Shown here piece after piece: positions 52,743 through 63,602 of a DNA stretch of 64,000 nucleotides. Location of the stretch: contig CAWEIU010000012.1 of NCBI GenBank assembly GCA_963809245.1, positions 644,719 through 708,718 on the forward strand, in the 5' to 3' direction. The stretch is from Roseiarcus sp963809245. GTDB taxonomy: Bacteria > Pseudomonadota > Alphaproteobacteria > Rhizobiales > Beijerinckiaceae. The notes beneath the pieces were generated by a model. That model was not told the origin of the DNA and made no database searches. It saw only the letters and a program-made list of their open reading frames with translations. The position numbers and the translations under genes were made by a program. The number at the start of each line of letters is the position of its first letter. Position 1 is the stretch's first letter.

Positions 52743-53018
52743 ATGCCTATGACCACGACCGTGACTGTGAAAGGGCAGGTGACGCTGCCAAAGGCGGTGC
52801 GTGAGGCCGCTGGGATCCGACCGGGCGATCGGGTGAGCGTTCGGGTCCGGCCCGAAGGCGGAATCCTTGTCGAGCGAGATTCGTCGAGCGAGGCCGGGGA
52901 CGCCGAGCAACGCAAGCGGCGCATGATCGAGCGGGCCGTCTCCGCTGTGCGCGCGGACGAAGTCGACCGCACGATGTCCACCGATCACTGGATGCGACTG
53001 CTTCGGGGCGAGGATTGA
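52743..53018 (+). CDS. AbrB/MazE-type antitoxin (VapB-like)
   Basis: A 91-residue protein beginning with a swapped-hairpin AbrB DNA-binding domain: TTVTVKGQVTLPKAVREAAG, IRPGDRVSVRVRPEGGILVE. The C-terminal 40 residues form a helical tail suited to bind the toxin (RMIERAVSAVRADEVDRTMS). It should neutralise the PIN toxin encoded next and repress the operon. ATGs at 52743 and 52749 are both possible. Its stop overlaps the toxin TTG by four bases. Confidence 0.85.
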   Translation: MPMTTTVTVKGQVTLPKAVREAAGIRPGDRVSVRVRPEGGILVERDSSSEAGDAEQRKRRMIERAVSAVRADEVDRTMSTDHWMRLLRGED

Positions 53019-53416
53019 CGCTCGTCGACACCAATATCCTCCTCGACCTCTTGCTGAACGATCCGGTTTGGGGCGAGCCATCGCGCGACGCCTTTGTGTC
53101 GAGGGCTGCGCTCGGGCGTGTACAGATTATTGACGCGATCTTCGCTGAAACCTCTGTTCCCTTCTCGTCCGCTATGGCCTGTGAGCGTTTTCTGACTGCC
53201 TTGGAAATCGAGCGACGGCCCATGTCCAGCGAAGCGCTTTGGCGGGCCGGCCAAGCTTTTCGCCAATATCGCCGACGCGGCGGCGCGAAAACCAACGTCC
53301 TCCCGGACTTCTTCCTCGGCGCGGAGGCCGAGTGCGCTCAAGTTCCAATTTTGACCCGCGACCCGCGCCCGTACGCGACTTATTTTCCCGAGGCCAAAGT
53401 TTTCGTCGTTCGTTGA
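53015..53416 (+). CDS. vapC: PIN-domain ribonuclease toxin (VapC-like)
   Basis: A 133-residue PIN domain. The acidic active-site residues are all seen: VDTNILLDLL near the start, AIFAETSVPF, VLPDFFLGAEA and LTRDPRPYATYFP. VapC toxins cleave tRNA or rRNA when not bound by antitoxin. It starts at a TTG that overlaps the antitoxin stop (TTGA). Confidence 0.88.
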   Translation: MTLVDTNILLDLLLNDPVWGEPSRDAFVSRAALGRVQIIDAIFAETSVPFSSAMACERFLTALEIERRPMSSEALWRAGQAFRQYRRRGGAKTNVLPDFFLGAEAECAQVPILTRDPRPYATYFPEAKVFVVR

Positions 53417-53661
53417 GGGCAGGGCGAGCGTAAAGGACGGAAGCCCTTGTTGGCTGTGGCGTCCGCGCCGAAGCGCCTGCTCCCACCGAGAACGACGACG
53501 CGGCTGCCTCCTATTTGCGTGCGCTCGAGGAGGTCAGCCGCCGACGGCCCATCATGAGGCGACGACGGAGGAAATCATGGCGCTGACCCGTAGAGAGGAT
53601 CGGCGCTCCACTTTTCCGGAGGCGCGGCGAAACGAGTTGCGCCTCGCGGGGATCGCGCGAC
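53417..53661. other. Gap with a possible gene remnant or short ORF
   Basis: The 245 bases between vapC and the converging DAHP synthase gene hold no clear gene. An open frame on the plus strand ends ALEEVSRRRPIMRRRRRKSW at 53586, with no start seen. A second frame begins at ATG 53578 after GGAGGAAATC and runs about 45 codons into the end of the DAHP synthase gene. Either may be a decayed gene; no family is recognised. Confidence 0.3.
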
Positions 53662-55050
53662 CTACTCCGCCGCCTGCACCGGCCGCGCCGGCGCCGCGAG
53701 GCGCTCGGCCTTGAGAAGCTCGGCCACCAGGAAAGCGACCTCGATCGCCTGTTCCGCATTGAGGCGCGGATCGCAATAGGTGTGGTAGCGGTCGCGCAGG
53801 TCGCTTTCCGAAATCGCCCGCGCCCCGCCGGTGCATTCGGTGACGTTCTTGCCCGTCATTTCCAGATGGACGCCGCCGGCGTAGGTTCGCTCCGCGCGAT
53901 GAACGGCGAAGAAGGAGCGGATCTCCGAGGTGATGCGATCGGTCGGCCGGGTCTTGTAGCCGGTCGCGGTCTTGATCGTGTTGCCGTGCATGGGGTCGCA
54001 GACCCACAGCACCTTGCGCCCTTCGCGCTGGACGGCGCGGATCAGCGGCGGCAAGCTGGCCTCGACCTTGTCGGCGCCGAAGCGGCAGATCAGCGACAGG
54101 CGGCCGGGCTCCTGCGCCGGATCGAGCGCGTCGATCAGGCGGATCAAGTCGTCCGGCTGCAGGCTCGGGCCGCATTTGAGGCCGATCGGATTGCGCACGC
54201 CGCGGCTATATTCGACATGCGCGCCGCCGAGCTGGCGGGTCCTGTCGCCGATCCAGATCATGTGGCCGGAGGTCGCGTAATAATCGCCCGAGGTCGAGTC
54301 GAGCCGCGTCAGCGCCTGTTCGTAGCCGAGCAGCAGCGCCTCGTGCGAGGTGTAGAAGTCGGTCGCGCGCAGTTCGGGATGCGCCTCGGGGTCGAGGCCG
54401 ATCGCGCGCATGAAGCCGAGCGTCTCGGTGATGCGGTCGGCCACGCCCTGATAGCGCTCGGACTGTGGGCTGTCCTTGACGAAGCCCAGCATCCAGCGGT
54501 GCACGTTCTCGAGGTTGGCGTAGCCGCCGGTCGCGAAAGCGCGCAGGAGGTTGAGCGTCGCCGCCGACTGGCGATAGGCCTCGAGCTGGCGGCGCGGATC
54601 GGGCGTGCGCGCCTCGGCGGTGAATTCGATGTCGTTGACGATGTCGCCACGGTAGGCCGGCAGCGTCTGGCCGCCGATCGTCTCGTTGTCGGAGGAGCGC
54701 GGCTTGGCGAACTGCCCGGCGACGCGGCCGATCTTGATGATCGGCGAGGCCGCCGCGAAGGTCATCACGACCGCCATCTGCAGGAAGACGCGGAAGAAAT
54801 CGCGGATGTTGTCGGCGGAATGCTCGCCGAAGCTCTCCGCGCAGTCGCCGCCTTGCAACAGGAAGGCGTCGCCCGCCGCAGCCCTGCCGAGGGCGGCCTT
54901 GAGCTTGCGCGCTTCGCCGGCGAAGACGAGCGGGGGATAGCCGGCGAGCTGACGCTCCACATCGGCCAGCGCGCTCGCGTCGGCATAAAACGGCGACTGC
55001 TCGATCGGCTTGCCTCTCCAGCTCTCGGGACTCCAGCGGCTCTGGGCCAT
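53662..55050 (-). CDS. aroG: Class II 3-deoxy-7-phosphoheptulonate (DAHP) synthase
   Basis: A 462-residue plant/mycobacterial-type DAHP synthase, which condenses PEP and erythrose-4-phosphate in the first shikimate step. LLQGGDCAESFGEH carries the metal cysteine, KIGRVAGQFAKPRSSDNE and GDRTRQLGGAHVEYSRGVRN bind substrate, and VCDPMHGNTIKTATGYKTR has the metal-ligand aspartate. It converges with vapC and diverges from the TPR-glycosyltransferase gene. Confidence 0.95.
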   Translation of the reverse strand: MAQSRWSPESWRGKPIEQSPFYADASALADVERQLAGYPPLVFAGEARKLKAALGRAAAGDAFLLQGGDCAESFGEHSADNIRDFFRVFLQMAVVMTFAAASPIIKIGRVAGQFAKPRSSDNETIGGQTLPAYRGDIVNDIEFTAEARTPDPRRQLEAYRQSAATLNLLRAFATGGYANLENVHRWMLGFVKDSPQSERYQGVADRITETLGFMRAIGLDPEAHPELRATDFYTSHEALLLGYEQALTRLDSTSGDYYATSGHMIWIGDRTRQLGGAHVEYSRGVRNPIGLKCGPSLQPDDLIRLIDALDPAQEPGRLSLICRFGADKVEASLPPLIRAVQREGRKVLWVCDPMHGNTIKTATGYKTRPTDRITSEIRSFFAVHRAERTYAGGVHLEMTGKNVTECTGGARAISESDLRDRYHTYCDPRLNAEQAIEVAFLVAELLKAERLAAPARPVQAAE

Positions 55051-55320
55051 ATCTCACGCCTCGACTAACGATCTGCCTCGGGGCCGGCCGGCGCCGCCCC
55101 ACTCAAAGAAGCGACGTCTATATAGGAAGCCGGCGCCAATGGCGATATGTGGAATCGCCTCGGAAGCGGGACCGCCTTTCGCCAACAAATCGGCCGCCGC
55201 GTCGCCGCAACACCCTCTCGAAATCACATTTTCGTGGGCTCGCGGGATTGCCTTGTCGTCGGCGGCCCATCGGATCTAGCGTCTGGCCACCAGCGCGCAC
55301 TGAACGGAGGATCAGGCCGG

Positions 55321-57744
55321 ATGCCTTCGGGGGCCATGAATGAGTTGGTCCTTATGCGAACGGCAATCGCACTCCATCAGGCTGGTTCCTTAAAAGAAGC
55401 TCGCAAAGTTTATGAACAGGTGTTGCGCGATAGCCCGCGACATCACGCGGCGCTGCATTGGCTAGGCGTTCTCCTATGTTCGACAGGAGAAGTCGAAGCG
55501 GGCGTTCAACACATTCGGAAGGCGATTCATGCTTTCCCAAGGTTCCCAGAGGCTCATTACAACCTGGGCGTAATCTTCCAGCGTCTGGGAAACACCAACG
55601 AGGCGCTCGCAAACTTCGATCAGGCGCTGGCCATTGCGCCGGACCACTTCGGCGCCCTGATCAACCGCGCGTCGGCGTTGCGGATGCTTGGCCGGCACGA
55701 CGATGCGCTGATCAGCCTCGACGCGGCGTTGGGGGCTCAACCCCACAATGCGCTGGTTCTCTACAACCGCGGCAATGTCCTGCTCGACCTCAGGCGCTAC
55801 GACGAGGCGGTTTCCACCTACGATCGGGCGCTGGCGGTGAGAGCCGACTTTCCCGAGGCCTTCAACAATCGCGGCGACGCTCTGCGCTTGCTGAGGCGGT
55901 ATGACGAAGCGCTTGCCAGCGTCGACCGCGCCCTTGTATTCAAACCCAAAGACGTTTTCGCCCTCAACAGTCGCGCCGCGGTTTTGCTCAAGCTGAAGCG
56001 TTACCAGGAGGCGATCGCCAGCGCCGACGCGGCGCTGGCCGTCAGCCCTGAGTTTGCCGGCGCTCTCGTCAATCGCGGTTACGCCCTGCTTGAAATTGGA
56101 CGGGTCGAGGATGCGCTGCTCAGCTATGGCCGAGCGCTGCGGGCTGCGCCCAACGCGGAGGCTTTGGCTGGTCACGGCTACGCCTTGGCCAAGCTCAAGC
56201 GCCTCGAAGAGGCCGTGAAAAGCTACAGCGGCGCGCTCGCGCTGGAGCCTGATTTCGTTGTCGCCCTCAACAACCGCGGTCACGCTTACCTCGATCTCGG
56301 GCGTCCGGACGAGGCCGCGCGCGACTTCGAGCGGGTGGTGAGTTTGAACCCGGCCTATGAGGATGCCCTCGGTTATGCGCTGTACGCAAAGCTGATGGCT
56401 TGCGATTGGAATTCGTACAGCGAAGATCTGAACCGCGTCGAAAGCGCAGTCATTTCCGGCGGCCGCGCCGCCCATCCCTGGGTCTTTCTCGCAATCTCCG
56501 GATCCGCCGAAGCTCAGCTCGAATGCGCGCAAGGCTATGCTCGGAGCAAATATCCCGCGCCTCTGGCGCGAATTCAAGATGACGAAAATCATCGAGATCG
56601 AAAGATACGCATCGCCTATCTATCGGCCGATCTTCATCAGCACGCGACTTCCTTCTTGATGGCCGGATTGTTCGAGGTCCACGATAAGTCGAGATTCGAC
56701 ATCACCGCGATTTCGTTTGGCCCAGTACGCGACGACGACACGAGCGCGCGACTGCGGAGTTCGTTCGATCGATTTATCGATGTCCGCAATCACAGCGACA
56801 ATCAGGTAGCTGAGCTTATCAGGCAGCTTGAGATCGATATCGCCGTTGATCTCAAAGGCTATACGACGGACTCGCGGCCAGGAATTCTCGCGCTTCGGCC
56901 AGCTCCGCTGCAAGTGAACTATCTCGGCTATCCCGGAACACTGGGCGCGGCTTACATCGACTATCTCATCGGCGATCGAATTGTCATCCCCGAGGGGCGC
57001 CAATCCTGCTATGCCGAGAAGGTCGTTTATCTCCCGGATGCGTACCAGCCCAACGACTTCAAACGGCGCATCAGCGAGAAAACGCCAACCCGCGCGGAAG
57101 TGGGCCTGCCCGAGGCCGGGTTCGTATTCTGCTCGTTCAACAACAGCTTCAAAATCACGCCTCCGGTGTTCGACGTGTGGATGCGCCTGCTCCATCAGGT
57201 CGAGGGTAGCGTGCTTTGGCTGCTGGAAGGCAACGCCGCCGCCGCTCGAAACTTGAGACGCAACGCGGAAGAGCGCGGCGTCGCCCCGGGCCGTTTGGTC
57301 TTCGCGCCGCGCGTGACCCCGAAGGACCACCTTGCGCGCCATCGCCTTGCCGACCTCTTTCTCGACTGCCTGCCGTGCAACGCCCACACGACGGCGAGCG
57401 ACGCCCTGTGGGTGGGCCTTCCCCTCGTGACCTGTCTGGGCTCCAGTTTCGCCGGACGGGTTGCGGCGAGCCTACTGCAAGCCGTCGGCCTGCCCGATCT
57501 GATCGCCGAAACCCTCGCCGATTACGAGGCGCTGGCGCTGAGGCTCGCGAGCGACGAAAGCGCGCTTTCGGACGTCAAGGCGAGGCTGGCGCAGAATCGG
57601 GAGACGTTTTCCCTCTTCGACACCGACCGCTACCGCCGCCATATCGAGAGCGCCTACGAAACCATGTGGCGGAATCACCGACGGGGGAAGGCGCCCGCGA
57701 GCTTCGCCGTGAAGCCGATCGAGGGTGGCGTCATGGAGGTTTGA
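55321..57744 (+). CDS. TPR/GT41 glycosyltransferase, O-GlcNAc-transferase-like (SPINDLY family)
   Basis: An 807-residue soluble protein. Residues about 10-370 form some 10-11 tetratricopeptide repeats (for example YDEAVSTYDRALAVRADFPEA). The rest is a GT41 catalytic domain with RIAYLSADLHQHATSFLMAG, VDLKGYTTDSRPGILALRPA, NYLGYPGTLGAAYIDYLIGD, FVFCSFNNSFKITPPVFDVW and CLPCNAHTTASDALWVGLPL. Such enzymes add a sugar to Ser or Thr of proteins; the donor and target here are unknown. The ATG at 55321 has GGAGG upstream. The next gene begins 14 bases later. Confidence 0.9.
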   Translation: MPSGAMNELVLMRTAIALHQAGSLKEARKVYEQVLRDSPRHHAALHWLGVLLCSTGEVEAGVQHIRKAIHAFPRFPEAHYNLGVIFQRLGNTNEALANFDQALAIAPDHFGALINRASALRMLGRHDDALISLDAALGAQPHNALVLYNRGNVLLDLRRYDEAVSTYDRALAVRADFPEAFNNRGDALRLLRRYDEALASVDRALVFKPKDVFALNSRAAVLLKLKRYQEAIASADAALAVSPEFAGALVNRGYALLEIGRVEDALLSYGRALRAAPNAEALAGHGYALAKLKRLEEAVKSYSGALALEPDFVVALNNRGHAYLDLGRPDEAARDFERVVSLNPAYEDALGYALYAKLMACDWNSYSEDLNRVESAVISGGRAAHPWVFLAISGSAEAQLECAQGYARSKYPAPLARIQDDENHRDRKIRIAYLSADLHQHATSFLMAGLFEVHDKSRFDITAISFGPVRDDDTSARLRSSFDRFIDVRNHSDNQVAELIRQLEIDIAVDLKGYTTDSRPGILALRPAPLQVNYLGYPGTLGAAYIDYLIGDRIVIPEGRQSCYAEKVVYLPDAYQPNDFKRRISEKTPTRAEVGLPEAGFVFCSFNNSFKITPPVFDVWMRLLHQVEGSVLWLLEGNAAAARNLRRNAEERGVAPGRLVFAPRVTPKDHLARHRLADLFLDCLPCNAHTTASDALWVGLPLVTCLGSSFAGRVAASLLQAVGLPDLIAETLADYEALALRLASDESALSDVKARLAQNRETFSLFDTDRYRRHIESAYETMWRNHRRGKAPASFAVKPIEGGVMEV

Positions 57745-57758
57745 TACGGGGGCCGGCT

Positions 57759-58577
57759 ATGGCGATCCCTAGAATTATCCATCAGACCGTTGACGACAAG
57801 CGCAGCCTCCACCCGCGATTCCTCGCGAATATATCGCACCTGGTATCGTCGAACCCTCAATGGCGACACGTCTTATACGACGACGGCGACCGGGCGTCAT
57901 TCATATCGGACCGTTATGGACCTGATGCGCTCAGCTACTACAATCGAATCAATCCGACCTATGGCTCGGCGAAAGCAGATTTGTTTCGCTACCTCGCTGT
58001 ATACGAGCTCGGCGGCGTCTATTTGGATATTAAATCCACGGCGACGAGGCCGCTCGACGACGTCTTAAGCCCAAACGACGAATATTTGCTGTCTCACTGG
58101 AGTAATAGGGAAGGCCACCCCTACAAAGGATGGGGTCGACATCATCCACGCCATGGCGTGGACGAGGAATATCAGCAATGGCACATCGTCGCGGCCGCCC
58201 ACCACCCCTTTCTCGAGGCGGTGATTGAGCGGGTCAAAAAGAACATCGATGCGTATGATCCGGCAGAGCACGGTGTCGGCAAGCGCGGCGTCCTGCAGGT
58301 CACCGGACCGATTGCGTATACGCTCGCGATTCAAAGCGTTCGCCAAAGCGGTCGTTTTCGGCTTGTCGACATAGAGGAGCTCGGCTTCCAATATTCAATA
58401 TTCGGCCCGACCGGAAATCATGAATTGTACTTCCCCGGTCATTACAGGCTGAGCCGGGAGCCGATCGTAAGGCGCGCTGACGGCGCCGACATGCGATATC
58501 TCGGGGTCCGGCGTAATGAGCTCTGCCCCTGCGGCTCCAATAAGAGGTTCAAGCACTGCCACGGCATTCTTGCGTAG
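57759..58577 (+). CDS. DXD-type glycosyltransferase (OCH1-like) with C-terminal SEC-C zinc motif
   Basis: A 272-residue protein. The start PRIIHQTVDDKRSLHPRFLA and SAKADLFRYLAVYELGGVYLDIKS match the sugar-binding DXD region of OCH1-like glycosyltransferases, though the second acidic residue of the DXD motif is lysine (DIK). The C-terminus RRNELCPCGSNKRFKHCHG is a SEC-C motif that binds one zinc, known from SecA. It is 14 bases after the GT41 gene, so the two likely act together. Substrates are unknown. Confidence 0.82.
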   Translation: MAIPRIIHQTVDDKRSLHPRFLANISHLVSSNPQWRHVLYDDGDRASFISDRYGPDALSYYNRINPTYGSAKADLFRYLAVYELGGVYLDIKSTATRPLDDVLSPNDEYLLSHWSNREGHPYKGWGRHHPRHGVDEEYQQWHIVAAAHHPFLEAVIERVKKNIDAYDPAEHGVGKRGVLQVTGPIAYTLAIQSVRQSGRFRLVDIEELGFQYSIFGPTGNHELYFPGHYRLSREPIVRRADGADMRYLGVRRNELCPCGSNKRFKHCHGILA

Positions 58578-58722
58578 CCCCTCTTTGTCCCGCCCGGACG
58601 AATAGGCCTGCCGGTCGAGGCGCCAAGCCGTCAGGAAACTTTGATAACGCTCGCGCCGCCGCCGCCTTGCGCTCATCGCGCCGCTGGAGAGAATAGCCGG
58701 CTCCCTCAGACGGAATCCTCCC

Positions 58723-59826
58723 ATGCCTCATCTCTTCAGCGATCTTCGGCTCCGCGATCTCACCATCCCGAACCGCATCGGCGTCTCCCCGATGTGCCAA
58801 TATTCCTGTGACGACGGCTATGCGAACGACTGGCATTTCGCCCATCTCGCGGCGCGGGCGGTCGGCGGGGCAGGGCTCGTCTTCACCGAGGCGGCCGCCG
58901 TCACGCCGGAGGGACGGATCTCGCCGCACGATCTCGGCGTCTGGAGCGAAAAGCACTTCGAGCCGCTCGAGCGCGTCGCCCGCTTCATCGACGCACAAGG
59001 CGCCATCGCCGGCATTCAGCTCGCGCACGCCGGCCGCAAGGCGAGCACCTACCGCCCGTGGTCCGGCAAGGGCGCCGTGCCCAGGGCTGAAGGCGGCTGG
59101 ATGCCCATCGCGCCGAGCGCGATCCGCTTCGCCGAGGACTATGCCGCGCCCGAGCCGTTGAGCCTCGAGGGTGTCGCGGCGACCCAGAATGCTTTCGCGC
59201 TCGCCGCCGAACGCGCTTACGCCGCCGGATTTCGCGTCATCGAAATCCACGCCGCGCACGGCTACCTCGCCCACGAATTTCTATCCCCGCTGAGCAACCA
59301 GCGCACCGACGCCTATGGCGGCGCTTTCGACAATCGCATTCGGTTCCTCTGCGAAACGGTCGCGAGGGTCCGCAAGGCGCTGCCCGACCGCTGTCCCCTC
59401 TTCGTGCGCGTTTCCGCCACCGATTGGACCGAAGGCGGCTGGGACGTCGAACAGACTGTCGAACTCGCGCGCCGCCTCAAAGACCTCGGCGTCGACGCGA
59501 TCGACAGTTCCTCGGGCGGCAATGTCGAACGGGCCGCGATCCCGGTCGGCCCTGGCTATCAGGTTCCCTTCGCCGCACGGATCCGGCGCGAGGCGGGAAT
59601 CGCGACAGCCGCGGTCGGCATGATCACGCAGCCGGCCCAGGCCGACCAGATCGTGCGCAACGGCGAGGCCGACATGGTGCTGCTCGCGCGCGAACTGCTG
59701 CGCGAACCCTATTGGCCACTGCGCGCCGCGAGCGAACTCGGCCACTCCGTTTCCTGGCCGGCGCAATATTTGCGCGCTGGCCCGCACGGCGCCCACGAGC
59801 GCACCCCCGCTCACGAGATCGATTGA
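58723..59826 (+). CDS. NADH:flavin oxidoreductase, old yellow enzyme (YqjM/NamA-like)
   Basis: A 367-residue TIM-barrel FMN enzyme. LRDLTIPNRIGVSPMCQYSC, GIQLAHAGRKASTY, GFRVIEIHAAHGYLAHEFLS and SNQRTDAYGGAFDNRIRF are the classical motifs; the Cys in PMCQYS is typical of the YqjM subclass. It reduces activated C=C bonds using NAD(P)H. It stands alone after the glycosyltransferase genes and ends eight bases before the converging DUF763 gene. Confidence 0.92.
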   Translation: MPHLFSDLRLRDLTIPNRIGVSPMCQYSCDDGYANDWHFAHLAARAVGGAGLVFTEAAAVTPEGRISPHDLGVWSEKHFEPLERVARFIDAQGAIAGIQLAHAGRKASTYRPWSGKGAVPRAEGGWMPIAPSAIRFAEDYAAPEPLSLEGVAATQNAFALAAERAYAAGFRVIEIHAAHGYLAHEFLSPLSNQRTDAYGGAFDNRIRFLCETVARVRKALPDRCPLFVRVSATDWTEGGWDVEQTVELARRLKDLGVDAIDSSSGGNVERAAIPVGPGYQVPFAARIRREAGIATAAVGMITQPAQADQIVRNGEADMVLLARELLREPYWPLRAASELGHSVSWPAQYLRAGPHGAHERTPAHEID

Positions 59827-59833
59827 AGTTGGC

Positions 59834-61123
59834 TCAGAGCGCGCGGCGCGCCGCGCTTCTCGCGTCGGCGCCGCCCGCTTCGGCGGAGCCCGCCTCCGCA
59901 GGCGGCTCCCACCCGAACACGCTTCGCCCGCCATAGTCGTGCGAGCGGCGCAATTCCTCGTCAATGAATTCCGGCAGGCTCGGCCCGTCCGCTTCGCGCT
60001 CGAGCATCCGCGCCTGCCGGTCGAGACGGCGGATCGCCTCGAGGCGCTCGTCATTGCCGAGCTTCGCCTGGGCGATGGCCGACTTCAGCACCGAAATAGT
60101 GTTGTCGTAAACCTTGGTCGGCACCGGGTAGGGATGACGATCCTTGCCGCCGTGGGCGAGCGAAAAGCGCGCCGGGTCGGCGAAACGGCATGGCGCCCCG
60201 TGCACCACTTCCGCCACCATCGCGAGCGAGCGCACGGTGCGCGCGCCGACGCCGGGCGACAGAAGCAGATCGGCAAAATCGACCGGACCCCGGTCGGCGG
60301 CGGCCGCCAGCGCGCCGTGGAGCCGCCTGAGGATGACGTCCTTCGGCCGCACGTCGTGATGGGCCGGCATCACGAGATGCGGCAGGAGCGGCGCCTCCGG
60401 CGCCGGCGGCGTCGCATCGCGTTTTTCCAGCGCCGCGACCTCGCGCACGATTCGATCCGGCCCGAAATCGTGCAACAGATCCAGCTGCCCGCGGCGCGAG
60501 GCCTCGGCGCGCCGATCGGTGAGATTGACGATTTCGCCCTGCGTCCGCCCGTCGATCGCCGCATGGGGCGCGTCGACGAAGCTTTTCAGCCCCTCGGAGA
60601 GCCAATGATAGCGCCGCGCGAGCCGGCTCTCGCCGTTCATACCCTGCTGGACGACCGCCCATTTGCCGTCGTCGGCGACGATAAAGCCATGCAGGTAGAG
60701 ATCGAAACCGTCCTGCAAGGCGGCGCTGTCGACCTTCGCGACGAGACGGCTCGCCTCAGCGAGCCGTGCGCCGTCGAAACCGACACGCTCGCCGATGGCG
60801 ATGAGTTCGCCAGGTGTCTGGCGGGAATGGGCGCCGCGGCCGCCGCAGACATTGAGGCCGAGTTCGCTAGACTGCAGTCCGCGCTTCAATGCGCCGATGA
60901 CGCTGGTAGTGATGCCCGAGGAATGCCAGTCCATCCCCATGACGGCGCCGAAGGACTGGAACCAGAAGGGATGGGCGAGACGGCGGAGGAATTCATCGCG
61001 TCCGTAGTGATGGACGATCGCCTCGGCGATAATCGCGCCGAGCTTCGCCATTCGCTGGCCGAGCCAGGCCGGAACGCGGCCGTTATGAAGCGGCAGATCG
61101 GCGCTGCCGGCGCGTCTGGCCAT
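59834..61123 (-). CDS. DUF763 domain protein
   Basis: A 429-residue protein that matches DUF763 from its first residues: RAGSADLPLHNGRVPAWLG, FGAVMGMDWHSSGITTSVIGAL, then GLNVCGGRGAHSRQTPGEL. A helix-hairpin-helix-like stretch, LLSPGVGARTVRSLAMVAEV, near residue 285 hints at nucleic acid binding. Function is unknown; the family is best known from archaea. The ATG at 61123 has GGAGG six bases upstream. It is divergent from the rRNA operon. Confidence 0.85.
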   Translation of the reverse strand: MARRAGSADLPLHNGRVPAWLGQRMAKLGAIIAEAIVHHYGRDEFLRRLAHPFWFQSFGAVMGMDWHSSGITTSVIGALKRGLQSSELGLNVCGGRGAHSRQTPGELIAIGERVGFDGARLAEASRLVAKVDSAALQDGFDLYLHGFIVADDGKWAVVQQGMNGESRLARRYHWLSEGLKSFVDAPHAAIDGRTQGEIVNLTDRRAEASRRGQLDLLHDFGPDRIVREVAALEKRDATPPAPEAPLLPHLVMPAHHDVRPKDVILRRLHGALAAAADRGPVDFADLLLSPGVGARTVRSLAMVAEVVHGAPCRFADPARFSLAHGGKDRHPYPVPTKVYDNTISVLKSAIAQAKLGNDERLEAIRRLDRQARMLEREADGPSLPEFIDEELRRSHDYGGRSVFGWEPPAEAGSAEAGGADARSAARRAL

Positions 61124-61247
61124 CGGGCCCTCCGGAAACGCGATTGAAGGCGGATTTCTAGCACAAGGGAGGCCTCCGCGCCACGCGCCGGCCTGCCGGA
61201 CGAAACGCCCGCAAACGATCACCTTGGAAAAAAATTGCAAAAAGCGT

Positions 61248-61276
61248 TTGACAGTTTGAAGTGGGTTCCCCTATAT
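61248..61276 (+). promoter_or_regulatory. rRNA operon promoter
   Basis: A consensus -35 TTGACA (61248-61253) and -10 CTATAT (61271-61276) are separated by the ideal 17 bases. An A-rich run (61227-61243) upstream resembles an UP element. Transcription would start near 61283, about 490 bases before the mature 16S. Confidence 0.8.
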
Positions 61277-61483
61277 CCGCGTCCACCGACGGCGACGCCG
61301 CTGAGGCGGTCGAAAAAGAAGTCGGTTCTTCGCAGAAACGCGGAATTCTCCGCCCGGCCGAAAGGAAGGGGCAGAGCGCTTCGCTCTTCAGTGAGGGCAT
61401 AGGTTAGGGATTGAGTTTTTCGAGAGCGTTTACGGCTTGCGCCGGGGCGGTTTTGGAGGGCTCTGGAGGACAAGTTTCCTCCA

Positions 61484-61495
61484 TGCTGTTTGACA
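61484..61495 (+). promoter_or_regulatory. boxA antitermination site in the rrn leader
   Basis: TGCTGTTTGACA followed by ATTG matches the boxA consensus (TGCTCTTTAACA) with two changes, and its place about 280 bases before the 16S fits. It recruits NusB/NusE, with NusA, to keep polymerase elongating through rRNA. Confidence 0.65.
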
Positions 61496-61776
61496 ATTGC
61501 ATATGAAGGAAGAGAGACGTGGTCGGCGGGGTCCTTGCGGGGCTCTGGCGGTTGGGTTGTCTGGGCGATGAGTCGAGGCGGTCTGGCGTTAGGGTCCGAA
61601 GAGATATCTGACGGTCACGTTTCAAAATTCATCGCGCTTGGCGAAGAGCGGGTTGGAACGTCGCGAGACGGACTGGCTTCGTGGTTTTGCCGAGCGGATG
61701 TGTTTGGAACTCGTCAAGAATGACCGAGATCGGAGACGATCTCGGGAAGTGACCAGTCAGGACGAAATCTCATTTG

Positions 61777-63477
<1,701 letters not shown>

Positions 63478-63554
63478 GGGCTTGTAGCTCAGTTGGTTAG
63501 AGCGCGCGCTTGATAAGCGTGAGGTCGGAGGTTCAAGTCCTCCCAGGCCCACCA
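63478..63554 (+). tRNA. tRNA-Ile (anticodon GAT)
   Basis: A 77-base cloverleaf including the encoded CCA. The acceptor arm GGGCTTG pairs with CAGGCCC (one G-T pair), the D arm has GCTC/GAGC, the anticodon GAT is at 63512-63514, and the T arm has GGTTCAAGTCC. It lies in the rRNA spacer as usual. Confidence 0.97.
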
Positions 63555-63602
63555 TACTTATTAAGAGGCCCTCGCATCAGCTCGGCGTCGCGTTCGCTCC
63601 TA

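Larger units (their letters stand above)
61124..61776. other. rRNA operon upstream region and leader, no gene
   Basis: This 650-base stretch holds the DUF763 5' flank, the rrn promoter, the boxA site and the 16S precursor leader. Short open frames here do not look like genes. Confidence 0.8.
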
